A stretch of 64,000 nucleotides of DNA from an uncultured Anaerolineae bacterium (GTDB lineage: Bacteria > Chloroflexota > Anaerolineae > Aggregatilineales > Phototrophicaceae). Positions within the stretch are counted from its first letter, which is position 1; the number at the start of each line of letters is the position of its first letter. The position numbers and the translations under genes were made by a program. The notes beneath the pieces are model-generated. The model made no database searches and was not told the DNA's origin. It saw only the letters and a program-made list of their open reading frames with translations. The DNA lies in contig CALDYP010000038.1 of NCBI GenBank assembly GCA_937944445.1, forward strand, positions 46,940-110,939, written 5' to 3'. Positions 48,879 to 56,087 of this stretch are shown in pieces.

Positions 48879-49549
48879 GCCTCGTTCACCCCCGTGATGC
48901 GGATGCCCGCGCCTTTGACCTTGTAGCGCTTGTTGATGTACAGCAGCACCGGCGTGAGCGCCTCCGCCGCGATGGCGTTTTGCAGCGGCCCGGCGTCAAT
49001 CGGGCGCAGCCCCGCCGCCCGCACCAGCTTCATCGCGTTCTCTTTGGCTTCTTCGTGGTCGGCGCACACCAACACGTCGCAGTCTACTTCGGCGTGCACG
49101 TCCTTCAGCTTGACCGCGCTCACGTTCTGGAAAGCCGCGACAACGGGCGTCTCTGGCCCTAGGATCTCTTGCGCTTCCAAACACGCCGCCTTGCCAGACG
49201 GAATGTTAACAGTGGTAATGGCCGGTGGAGCCAGCGGGACGGTGAGATCGATCACCATTGCATCTTTCAGGTAGGGCTTGATCGCTTCCAACGTGGCGCG
49301 GTGCGCGTCATACGGCACGCTCAGCACGACCGTTTGAGCGGCAGCGGCGGCCTGCTCGTTGCTCATCCCCGTCAAGTAGTCCGCCCCCAGCGTCTGATTT
49401 AGCTCAGCGGCTGCGTTCAGCGCCTTGTCTGCGCTGCGCGAACCGATGATGACCTTGTAGCCGTTCAGCGCCCAACGCATGGCCAGCGCTGACCCTTCCT
49501 TCCCAGTGCCACCGATCACCGCCACCACTGGAACTAATGAGCCGCTCAT
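48875..49549 (-). CDS. npdG: NADPH-dependent F420 reductase
   Basis: Exchanges hydride between NADPH and F420. The 224-residue Rossmann protein begins with VVAVIGGTGKEGSALAMRW and has VIIGSRSADKA and VVLSVPYDAHRATLEAI, as in the Fno/NpdG family. It is the first F420 gene, with an AAGGT ribosome-binding site and a candidate promoter just upstream, and overlaps the cofE start by 4 nt. Its product would keep the reduced F420 pool supplied for the LLM oxidoreductase. Confidence 0.92.
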   Translation of the reverse strand: MSGSLVPVVAVIGGTGKEGSALAMRWALNGYKVIIGSRSADKALNAAAELNQTLGADYLTGMSNEQAAAAAQTVVLSVPYDAHRATLEAIKPYLKDAMVIDLTVPLAPPAITTVNIPSGKAACLEAQEILGPETPVVAAFQNVSAVKLKDVHAEVDCDVLVCADHEEAKENAMKLVRAAGLRPIDAGPLQNAIAAEALTPVLLYINKRYKVKGAGIRITGVNEA

Positions 49550-49565
49550 AAATAGCCTACCTTAA

Positions 49566-49578
49566 AATTGTCTCAATT
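49566..49578 (-). promoter_or_regulatory. operator-like dyad upstream of npdG
   Basis: A perfect 5-bp dyad AATTG-TCT-CAATT lies 17 nt before the npdG ATG and just downstream of a candidate -10. It could be a regulator site at the start of the F420 genes. No cognate regulator is identified. Confidence 0.4.
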
Positions 49579-49588
49579 AAACGTGGGA

Positions 49589-50056
49589 TTATTCTAGCGA
49601 AATACCCGCCGTTGTGTAAGGCATGCTCGCGTTTCGCGGCGCGTACACACGGCGCACGTAGTAGGGGCTGTCGCGGTACAAGTCGTCCAGCGTGAGCGCG
49701 TCCGCGAAGCGATCCCATGTGGTGTGGACGAAAGCAAACGCGCGGCGGCTGGCGTTGACGATGGGCGGGCGCGTTTCGCGCACAGGACCAAGCTGGCACA
49801 GCCAGTAGAGCGCCTCCGCGCGTGGATGCTGCGGCTCATTCGGCAGCAGGTCGCGCCGACGCACCAGCTCCACCCCGCGCAGCGCCGCGTAATAGTAGAC
49901 CGCCCCGCGCAGGAAGAAGCCCAACACCTCAGCGTTGACCCCGTCGGGCAGCGGCGCCACCGGAACCCGATAGCGCCGCTGGTCGAGCAGCCAACGCAGG
50001 TCGCGCCGCCGTTTCACCACGCCAACCAGCACCCGATCTTCTGGAAAGAGTGTCAT
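49589..50056 (-). CDS. hypothetical protein (155 aa)
   Basis: A 155-residue soluble protein with no recognised family. It begins LFPEDRVLVGVVKRRRDLRWLLDQRRYRVPV, contains a GFFLRGAVYYYAALRGVELVRRRDLLP stretch and a C-terminal FAFVHTTWDRFADALTLDDLY. The conserved basic and aromatic mix resembles restriction-endonuclease-like or nucleic-acid-binding proteins, but that is a guess. Its ATG overlaps the stop of the small coiled-coil gene (ATGA). It precedes the F420 genes by 39 nt. Confidence 0.7.
   Translation of the reverse strand: MTLFPEDRVLVGVVKRRRDLRWLLDQRRYRVPVAPLPDGVNAEVLGFFLRGAVYYYAALRGVELVRRRDLLPNEPQHPRAEALYWLCQLGPVRETRPPIVNASRRAFAFVHTTWDRFADALTLDDLYRDSPYYVRRVYAPRNASMPYTTAGISLE
49591..49618 (-). 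promoter_or_regulatory. candidate promoter of the F420 genes
   Basis: TACACA (-35), 16-nt spacer and TAGAAT (-10) on the minus strand, about 42 nt before npdG. Four of six and five of six positions match the consensus. It lies over the end of the 155-residue gene. Confidence 0.45.
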
Positions 50057-50283
50057 TCGTCCAGCCTCATGCCCTGTTCGAGCGTGCGCATCTCGCTGAT
50101 GACCTCGTCGCGCTCGCTGGCCAGCGCCCGATAGCGCGGAAGCTGGTCGGCGCGCCCGCTGTCTGGCCCGCTCAGCAGTTGACTGATCTCCTTCTCCAGC
50201 GCGATGCGGCGCTCTGACAAGGCTTGATAGCGCTGAAGCGACTCTCTGTCCGACGATTCACTGAAGCTCTGGCTGTCGGTCAT
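50053..50283 (-). CDS. small coiled-coil protein (76 aa)
   Basis: A 76-residue, strongly charged helical protein. Heptad-like pattern runs through LQRYQALSERRIALEKEISQLL and ALASERDEVISEMRTLEQGM. No membrane segment or signal. The ATG at 50283 overlaps the end of the glycosyltransferase gene by 26 nt; a longer start 24 nt upstream would increase that overlap. It overlaps the next gene by 4 nt. Function unknown; too small for a confident family call. Confidence 0.65.
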   Translation of the reverse strand: MTDSQSFSESSDRESLQRYQALSERRIALEKEISQLLSGPDSGRADQLPRYRALASERDEVISEMRTLEQGMRLDE

Positions 50284-51292
50284 CCGGAACCTCCATTGAG
50301 CTAACATGGGTAGGGGGAAGCACGCCCGTATCGGCTAAATGACGCCGCGAAGCCACCACATACAGCGGTCGATTGCGCGTCTCGTCGTAAATTCGCGCCA
50401 CGTACTGGCCGATGATGAACATGAAGAACATTTGAAACGCCCCCACCGCCAGCAGCAGCACAATCGTCGTCGCTTGGCCGCCGAAAAACGCTTCCCCCAT
50501 GAACAGCCGCAAGAAGACGATCACCGTCCCAGCCACCACAGCCAGCACGGCCAGCAGCAGGCTCCCGTAGATCATCAGCTGCAGCGGAAAGTAGGAAAAA
50601 CTGGTGATCGCGTCCCCGGCGAAGGAAAGCATCTTCTTCAAGGGGTACTTCGTCTGCCCTGCGGCGCGCGCGCGCCGCACGTAACCGACCCCCGTCTGTT
50701 TGAAGCCCGCCCAACTCGTCATCCCCCGCACGAAGCGGTTATGCTCGCGCATGGCGCGCAGCACATCCGCCACCCGCCGATCCATCAAGCGAAAGTCGCC
50801 CGTGTCCAGCGGAATGTCAACGTCTGTGATGCGGTAGACAAACCTGTAGAAGAGCTTGGCCGTCGCCAGCTTGAACAGGCTCTCGCCCTCGCGCGCAGTG
50901 CGCACGGCGTAGACGACGTCAAAGCCTTCGCGCCACTTGGCCACCAGCTCCGGGATGACTTCTGGCGGGTCTTGCAGGTCGCTGTCGATCAAGATCACCG
51001 CGTCGCCGCTCGCGTGGTCGATGCCGGCGGTCACCGCCACTTGATGGCCAAAATTGCGTGCAAAGTTCACCACGCGCACATGAGGATCCACGTCCGCCAG
51101 TTGATTCATCACGGCGAGCGAGCCATCGCGGCTGCCGTCGTTGACGAGCAGGATCTCATATGGCTCGCCGAGGCCACGCATGACCGCCGTCAGCCGCTCG
51201 TAAAACTGCGGCAGCACTTCTTCCTCGTTGTAGACAGGCGCAACAATCGAAAAGACGGGTTTCACCATAGACTTGCTCAAGTGTGGACGCAT
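50258..51292 (-). CDS. GT2 glycosyltransferase, polyprenyl-phosphate type (DPM1/GtrB-like)
   Basis: A 344-residue GT-A enzyme with a DPM1/GtrB architecture. The catalytic core is SIVAPVYNEEEVLPQFYERL, LLVNDGSRDGS and the DxD region DSDLQDPPEVIP, followed by two C-terminal membrane helices (QLMIYGSLLLAVLAVVAGTVIVF, TIVLLLAVGAFQMFFMFIIG). Such enzymes charge undecaprenyl phosphate with a sugar for use by GT-C transferases, one of which lies in the same run. An in-frame ATG at 51268 is an alternative start; 51292 is preferred because AGGT lies 7 nt upstream. Confidence 0.88.
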   Translation of the reverse strand: MRPHLSKSMVKPVFSIVAPVYNEEEVLPQFYERLTAVMRGLGEPYEILLVNDGSRDGSLAVMNQLADVDPHVRVVNFARNFGHQVAVTAGIDHASGDAVILIDSDLQDPPEVIPELVAKWREGFDVVYAVRTAREGESLFKLATAKLFYRFVYRITDVDIPLDTGDFRLMDRRVADVLRAMREHNRFVRGMTSWAGFKQTGVGYVRRARAAGQTKYPLKKMLSFAGDAITSFSYFPLQLMIYGSLLLAVLAVVAGTVIVFLRLFMGEAFFGGQATTIVLLLAVGAFQMFFMFIIGQYVARIYDETRNRPLYVVASRRHLADTGVLPPTHVSSMEVPDDRQPELQ

Positions 51293-51329
51293 TTCTTACC
51301 TGTATTGTAACGCAAGAACGCGCTGAACG

Positions 51330-51869
51330 TTACGCGCGACCGCTCTCTTGCTTATATACACGCGGATCGCCCGTCTGACGCACCCAATCGGCGAGATCCT
51401 GCCACCAGTGAATGTCCCAATAGCTGATCGCGGCTCCGCTCGGCGACGGCAGCACGTACGCCGCCAGCCCTGCGCTGGGCTGCCACCCGTAGGCGATTTG
51501 CTGCGTGGGGCGCTGCAAATAGACCGACGCCGCTTTCTTGCTGGTGAAAGCCACTGCGCGCGGCTCATAACGGCGCATCGCCGCAGCAAACCGCTCTCGA
51601 TCAAAGTCTGTGTGGCGCAAGTCGCTGTCGTTGCCGATGGCTTGCTTGGCCATGTCGGTGAGACCCAAGCCGTATTGGGGCAGCTGTCGGAAGTCCGCAG
51701 CGGCAAAGTCGGGCGGGATGAGTCCGATCTGCCGCAGCGTCGGCCAGAAGCGGTTGGCAGGGTTGCCGTAATAAGCCCCCTGCTGCGCTGAGATGCGGCT
51801 GGGGGCCGTCCCACAGAACACCAGCACCAGCCCACGCTCCAACACGTCCGGCAGCACATCGCCCGTCAT
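51330..51869 (-). CDS. mismatch-specific uracil/thymine DNA glycosylase (MUG-like)
   Basis: A 179-residue uracil-DNA-glycosylase-superfamily enzyme that removes U or T from G mismatches. Motif 1 reads CGTAPSRISAQQGAYYGNPANRFW, where the family has GINPG and a NRFW end. Motif 2 is LPSPSGA, similar to the MUG NPSG. Active-site identities partly deviate, so specificity could differ from E. coli Mug. It is a solo gene between the GT2 gene and the thioesterases, with 50-nt spacers on either side. Confidence 0.85.
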   Translation of the reverse strand: MTGDVLPDVLERGLVLVFCGTAPSRISAQQGAYYGNPANRFWPTLRQIGLIPPDFAAADFRQLPQYGLGLTDMAKQAIGNDSDLRHTDFDRERFAAAMRRYEPRAVAFTSKKAASVYLQRPTQQIAYGWQPSAGLAAYVLPSPSGAAISYWDIHWWQDLADWVRQTGDPRVYKQESGRA

Positions 51870-51923
51870 CTGCGCGCTTGCTGCGCCGCGCGCACAGCGG
51901 CAGCGGCTGATCTGACACCTGTC

Positions 51924-52364
51924 TTACTCATCGTTCGTCGATCGGTTCTGCTTCAGCGCTTGTGACAAGCGCTCGCTCATGATGAAGATAGCAGTTGCAT
52001 CCGCGATGAGCTGGCCATCGTGGTTGGTCAGCGCGGCCCATGTGAACGTCTTGCGGCCTTCGGTGCGTTCCACGCTGGCGGCCACCCGCAGCGGCTGGTT
52101 GAGCGGCGCGCCCGCTCGATAGTTCACCGTCATCGTGACTGTGAAGCCGACGCGCCCCGCCTCAAAACAGGCAGTGCCCATCGCCTCATCGAGCACCGCC
52201 GCCACAGCTCCACCGTGCGCAAAGCCGGGCGGACCTTCTTTGCTCGCGTCGAACGTAAAATGCGCTTCAACCGCCCCATCCCCCGTCCGTAGAAAGCTGA
52301 CGCCGTAGCCGCTTGGCGCAGGGCTGCGCATCATATGCGAGCCGACAAATTGTGATTCCCCCAT
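51924..52364 (-). CDS. PaaI-type hotdog-fold thioesterase, first of tandem pair
   Basis: A 146-residue hotdog-fold protein. The catalytic segment FAHGGAVAAVLDEAMGTACFEAG and the FTVTMTVNYRAGAPLNQPLRV strand match PaaI/DUF4442-like thioesterases, which hydrolyse acyl- or phenylacetyl-CoA. It is separated from the second, related gene by 28 nt. The substrate cannot be determined. The upstream PaaI copy is more divergent. Confidence 0.85.
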   Translation of the reverse strand: MGESQFVGSHMMRSPAPSGYGVSFLRTGDGAVEAHFTFDASKEGPPGFAHGGAVAAVLDEAMGTACFEAGRVGFTVTMTVNYRAGAPLNQPLRVAASVERTEGRKTFTWAALTNHDGQLIADATAIFIMSERLSQALKQNRSTNDE

Positions 52365-52392
52365 AGTTGGCTCAATCCTTTTGCTGCTCCGA

Positions 52393-52779
52393 TCATGTGT
52401 TGGGGCGGCTCATCAAGATGAACAGCCCCTCTGCCTCAACACACAGCGCGTCGGCCTCATCGCGAATTTCCGCGCGCAGCCAGCGCTTGCGCCCCTCTCG
52501 CCCTGTCAACCAGCCGCGCACGCGCACCGCACCGCCCACGCGCACCGGCTGCCGATAGCTGATGTTGAGCTGCGCAGTAAAGGCCGGCTCTTGATGGTGG
52601 AACACCGTGGCGGTCATCGCTTCGTCCAGCGCCGCCGCCAGCGCCCCACCGTGGACGATCCCGGGCGGCCCCATATAGCGCTCATCGAACGTCATCGCCG
52701 CGCACAGCACGCCGTCAGCGTCTGCCGCAAAGCGCAGCCCGAACCCACGCCCCACAAAATTTGACCCAACGAACGTCAT
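52393..52779 (-). CDS. PaaI-type hotdog-fold thioesterase, second of tandem pair
   Basis: A 128-residue hotdog-fold protein with IVHGGALAAALDEAMTATVFHH and FTAQLNISYRQPVRVGGAVRV, paralogous to the downstream gene (about the same layout, different residues around the active site). The start at 52779 follows from a 4-nt overlap with the Nudix gene stop (ATGA). An in-frame extension further upstream lies inside the Nudix gene and was rejected. The two copies may act as a heteromer or on different acyl groups. Confidence 0.85.
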   Translation of the reverse strand: MTFVGSNFVGRGFGLRFAADADGVLCAAMTFDERYMGPPGIVHGGALAAALDEAMTATVFHHQEPAFTAQLNISYRQPVRVGGAVRVRGWLTGREGRKRWLRAEIRDEADALCVEAEGLFILMSRPNT

Positions 52780-53648
52780 AGCGGCTCCAAGAGGTTCACC
52801 ACACGGTTGACCGGGCCACGCAGCGCCCGCCGATAGCCCACCAGCCAACGCTCGCTGTCGGGCAGCGTCCACGCGATGCCGCGCTCGCTGATGCGCGAGG
52901 CGGGCGCAATCTCAGTGTGGAAGATGAACTCCATCACGCCGCGCGCCACGTGCTGATAGAGGCCGATCCAGCGCAGTTCCGCCGTGCGCAGCTCATACAC
53001 TCCGTACTGATCGCGCACGTAGGCACGCACCTGCTCCCACGGGGCAGACGCGCCGCCAACGCGACAGCCGGGCAAGCTGCGCGTGCCGTCTGGCAAGTCG
53101 TTGGCCAGCACCGTCCCTGTCAAGCGATCCAGCACGGCAAGGCTCGCGTGGACTTCAAAGCGCGGCCAGCGCGGCTCCGGTCGACCCGTCAGCAGGTTCT
53201 TCACATAGCGCCACGCCAACTGCCGCTGCACGCGCCGCAGCACCGCCGGGGGCGTCACCAGCACGTGCAGCCGCGACACTCCCGCCAGCGCATCTTTGGC
53301 CATGAAGTCGCCGAAGAAGTCTTTGGGCAGCGTCTCAGCGCTGAAGAAGCGATTTTCCGTGCTCTCAGCGGTTGCCGTCTGAAGCGCGCCGCCAACTGCC
53401 TCCGCCAGAAACAACACGTTTAAACGGCTGCGGCCTTGCTGATAGTACAGCCCCAGCGGGCGCGTCACCTCGCACACGATGCCGGTTTCTTCCTGCACCT
53501 CGCGCTGAGCCGCAGCCGCCAGCGCCTCGCCCGGATCCAAGCGCCCGGTGGGCAAATTCCACACGCCCAGATCACCCCGCCGCGAGAGCAGGATCTCGTC
53601 CTGATCGTTCAGCACCGCCACTGCGACACCAATCCGTAGAGGGTTCAT
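52776..53648 (-). CDS. Nudix hydrolase with a second, Nudix-box-less domain
   Basis: A 290-residue protein. Its N-terminal half carries a complete Nudix box (GRLDPGEALAAAAQREVQEETGI, pattern Gx5Ex7REUxEExGU). The C-terminal half (about 150-290) again looks Nudix-like (LRWIGLYQHVARGVMEFIFHTE) but lacks the box, so it is probably a structural or binding partner domain. The start overlaps the amidohydrolase stop by one base (TGATG). It lies beside an 8-oxoguanine-deaminase-like gene, which suggests oxidised-nucleotide clean-up. Confidence 0.88.
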   Translation of the reverse strand: MNPLRIGVAVAVLNDQDEILLSRRGDLGVWNLPTGRLDPGEALAAAAQREVQEETGIVCEVTRPLGLYYQQGRSRLNVLFLAEAVGGALQTATAESTENRFFSAETLPKDFFGDFMAKDALAGVSRLHVLVTPPAVLRRVQRQLAWRYVKNLLTGRPEPRWPRFEVHASLAVLDRLTGTVLANDLPDGTRSLPGCRVGGASAPWEQVRAYVRDQYGVYELRTAELRWIGLYQHVARGVMEFIFHTEIAPASRISERGIAWTLPDSERWLVGYRRALRGPVNRVVNLLEPL

Positions 53649-55006
53649 CAGTCGTCTCCACGCAGCAACTCGAACGCCGCGCGATTGTGCGCTTCCACGA
53701 CGCGCGGCACGTCTGCCGTCAGCAGATCTCCATCCTCAACCACCACCCGCCCATGGATCATCGAGAACGCCACCCCGACGCTGCTGCACAGCACCAACGC
53801 CGCCACCGGATCGTGCTGCGCGCCCGCAAACGTGAGGGCCTCCAAGTCATACCCAATGATGTCAGCCGCCATGTCTGGCGCGATGCGCCCGATGTCGTCG
53901 CGCCCCAACACCTGCGCCCCGCCTACCGTCGCCAGCCGCAGCGCCTCCCGCGCAGACATGGCCGCCGGGTCTTGATGCGCCACACGCTGGAGCAGCATCG
54001 CCTGCCGCGCCTCGTTGAGCAGGTGACCGCCGTCGTTCGAGGCCGAGCCGTCCACCCCCAGCCCCACCTTGACCCCGCGCTGCAGCATCGCCCGCACCGG
54101 CGCAATCCCCGAGGCTAGGCGCATGTTCGAACAGGGGCAGTGCGCCACCCCCGTGCCCGTCTGCGCGAACAGGTCAATCTCGCGCGCGTCTAACTGCACG
54201 CAGTGGGCATGCCACACGTCCTCCCCCACCCAGCCGATGCTCTCCGCATAATCGCCCGGGCGCTGGCCGAACACCTCTAGGCTGTAGTCGATGTCGGACT
54301 GATTCTCAGCGAGGTGGGTGTGCAGCCGCACGCCGTAAGCGCGCGCCAACCGCGCCGACTCGCGCATCAGATCTTGTGAGACGTTGAAGGGCGCGCACGG
54401 CGCAACGACGATTTGAGTCATCGCGTAGCGCCCTGCGTCGTGGTAGGTTTCGATCAGGCGGCGCGTGTCGTGCAAGACGAACGCCTCATCCTCCACCAGC
54501 GCATCCGGCGGCAGGCCGCCCTTGCTCTCGCCGAGCGTCATGCTGCCGCGCGCCGCATGGAAACGCAGCCCCAACTCGCGTGCCACCTCGATCTGCCCGT
54601 CCAGCTGCGCCCCGTTCGGGAAGGTGTAGGTGTGATCGCTGCTGGTCGTGCAGCCGCTCAACAGCAGTTCAACCATCGAGGTGCGCGTGGCCGCGTAAAG
54701 CTGTTCGGGCTTCAACCGCCGCCAGATCGGGTAGAGCGCGCGCAGCCAGCCGAACAGCTCGTCCTGCTGCGCCATGACGCGCGTGATCGACTGGAACATA
54801 TGATGATGGGTGTTCACCAAGCCGGGCAGCATCACCCAACGCGACGCATCCACCACGCGATCCGCGGTCGTGTGCGGGCACTCAGCCTGCGGCCCGACCC
54901 ACTCGATCACGTGGTCACGCACGAACACCGCCGCGTCGCGCAGCTCGCGCCCCTGCTCGTCCATCGTCAGCAGCGTGTGAATCCGCTTCAGCAGCAGCGT
55001 TGCCAT
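53648..55006 (-). CDS. amidohydrolase, 8-oxoguanine deaminase-like
   Basis: A 452-residue metal-dependent amidohydrolase. Metal-binding HxH is H67/H69 (PGLVNTHHHMFQS), with later ligands in HLAENQSDID, WHAHCVQLD and VDGSASNDGGHLLNEARQ. The family includes 8-oxoguanine and hydroxyatrazine deaminases, and the LNEARQAMLLQR pattern fits the 8-oxoguanine group best. It follows folD by 1 nt and precedes the Nudix gene with a 1-nt overlap. Substrate is inferred, not proven. Confidence 0.85.
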   Translation of the reverse strand: MATLLLKRIHTLLTMDEQGRELRDAAVFVRDHVIEWVGPQAECPHTTADRVVDASRWVMLPGLVNTHHHMFQSITRVMAQQDELFGWLRALYPIWRRLKPEQLYAATRTSMVELLLSGCTTSSDHTYTFPNGAQLDGQIEVARELGLRFHAARGSMTLGESKGGLPPDALVEDEAFVLHDTRRLIETYHDAGRYAMTQIVVAPCAPFNVSQDLMRESARLARAYGVRLHTHLAENQSDIDYSLEVFGQRPGDYAESIGWVGEDVWHAHCVQLDAREIDLFAQTGTGVAHCPCSNMRLASGIAPVRAMLQRGVKVGLGVDGSASNDGGHLLNEARQAMLLQRVAHQDPAAMSAREALRLATVGGAQVLGRDDIGRIAPDMAADIIGYDLEALTFAGAQHDPVAALVLCSSVGVAFSMIHGRVVVEDGDLLTADVPRVVEAHNRAAFELLRGDD

Positions 55007-55007
55007 C

Positions 55008-55892
55008 TCAACTCGCCTGACCCAGCGCCCGCTGCGCCGCTTTGACGCAGTTGCTCAACAGCATGGTGATCGTCATCGGGCCGACGCCGCCGGGCACTTT
55101 GCTGATCGCGCCTGCCACCTGCGCCGCGCTGTCAAAATCCACATCGCCCACGATGCGATAGCCGCGCTCGGTCGTAGGGTCGTCCACGCGGTTCGTCCCC
55201 ACGTCGATGACCACTGCGCCCGGCTTCAGCCACTCGCCTTTGACGAAAAACGGCTGGCCAATGGCGGCGATCACTACGTCCGCGCTGCGCACGATCTCAG
55301 GGATGTTGCGCGTTCGGCTGTGGCAGACGGTGACAGTCGCGTTGGCTTTCATCAGCATCAGCGCCATCGGCAGGCCGACGATGTTGCTGCGCCCGATCAC
55401 GACCGCGTTCGCCCCGCTCAGCGGCACGCCGTGCGCCTCCAGCAGCGCCATGCAGCCGGTTGGCGTGGCCGGTGTGAAAGACGGCTCGCGCCCCTTCATC
55501 GCCAGCGCGCCGATGTTGACCGGGTGGAACCCGTCTACATCTTTCTCAAGGCTGACTGCGCTCAAGATGGTAGCCTCGTCTACGTGTGCAGGCAGTGGAA
55601 GCTGCACGAGGATGCCGTGAATAGCTGGGTCAGCGTTCATCTGCTCGACCAGCGCGCGCACCCGATCCTGCGGGGTAGAGGCGTCAACGATTTCTACCAC
55701 CGAGTGAATGCCGACGCGCTCGCAAGCACGGCGTTTCATGCGCACGTACTGCTGCGAGGCCGGGTTGTCCCCCGCCATCACCACCCCCAGACCGGGCGTC
55801 ACCCCTTGCGCGCGCAGTCGGCTCACCTGTTCGGCAATTTGGGCTTGCAGGCGGTCTGCTACGGCTTGCCCATCAATGACTACAGCCCCCAT
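55008..55892 (-). CDS. folD: bifunctional methylenetetrahydrofolate dehydrogenase/cyclohydrolase
   Basis: Interconverts methylene-, methenyl- and formyl-tetrahydrofolate. The 294 residues contain the catalytic K53 with Y49 (YVRMK), the AVVIGRSNIVGLPMA NADP-binding region and KVPGGVGPMTITMLL near the end. The gene lies next to the giant plus-strand gene, divergently transcribed across a 195-nt region with a candidate folD promoter. Stop is 1 nt before the amidohydrolase start. Confidence 0.96.
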   Translation of the reverse strand: MGAVVIDGQAVADRLQAQIAEQVSRLRAQGVTPGLGVVMAGDNPASQQYVRMKRRACERVGIHSVVEIVDASTPQDRVRALVEQMNADPAIHGILVQLPLPAHVDEATILSAVSLEKDVDGFHPVNIGALAMKGREPSFTPATPTGCMALLEAHGVPLSGANAVVIGRSNIVGLPMALMLMKANATVTVCHSRTRNIPEIVRSADVVIAAIGQPFFVKGEWLKPGAVVIDVGTNRVDDPTTERGYRIVGDVDFDSAAQVAGAISKVPGGVGPMTITMLLSNCVKAAQRALGQAS

Positions 55893-55923
55893 CTCATTTA
55901 CCTACTTTCGTGGGATTGCACGA

Positions 55924-55958
55924 GGTGATTATCTACGTCTGCAAGTGGTGATTATCTA
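55924..55958. repeat. two 12-bp direct repeats in the folD / giant-protein spacer
   Basis: GGTGATTATCTA occurs at 55924-55935 and again at 55947-55958, a period of 23 nt (about two helical turns). The second copy overlaps the -10 of the candidate folD promoter. This spacing fits cooperative binding by a dimeric regulator. It can act on either divergent gene. Confidence 0.6.
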
Positions 55959-55979
55959 AATGTAAATAGGTTTTTACAA
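55951..55979 (-). promoter_or_regulatory. candidate folD promoter
   Basis: TTGTAA (-35), 17-nt spacer and GATAAT (-10) on the minus strand, 59 nt before the folD ATG. The -10 lies inside the downstream 12-bp repeat copy, so the repeats could control folD. Four of six and five of six bases match the consensus. Confidence 0.5.
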
Positions 55980-56087
55980 GACATGACAAGACTCACACCT
56001 TGTTCTCAAGCAACATCAGGTAGACTTGTAGTGGAGTCAACAGACCTGCAACGTTGTGCTGCCCAGAGATCTGACACGGGGTTTGCT

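Noticed and set aside
55983..56087. Upstream extension of the giant protein to an ATG at 55983
   Set aside because: It would add 35 residues before the prepilin leader, whereas Flp signals start with a short basic segment. No ribosome-binding site is evident there.
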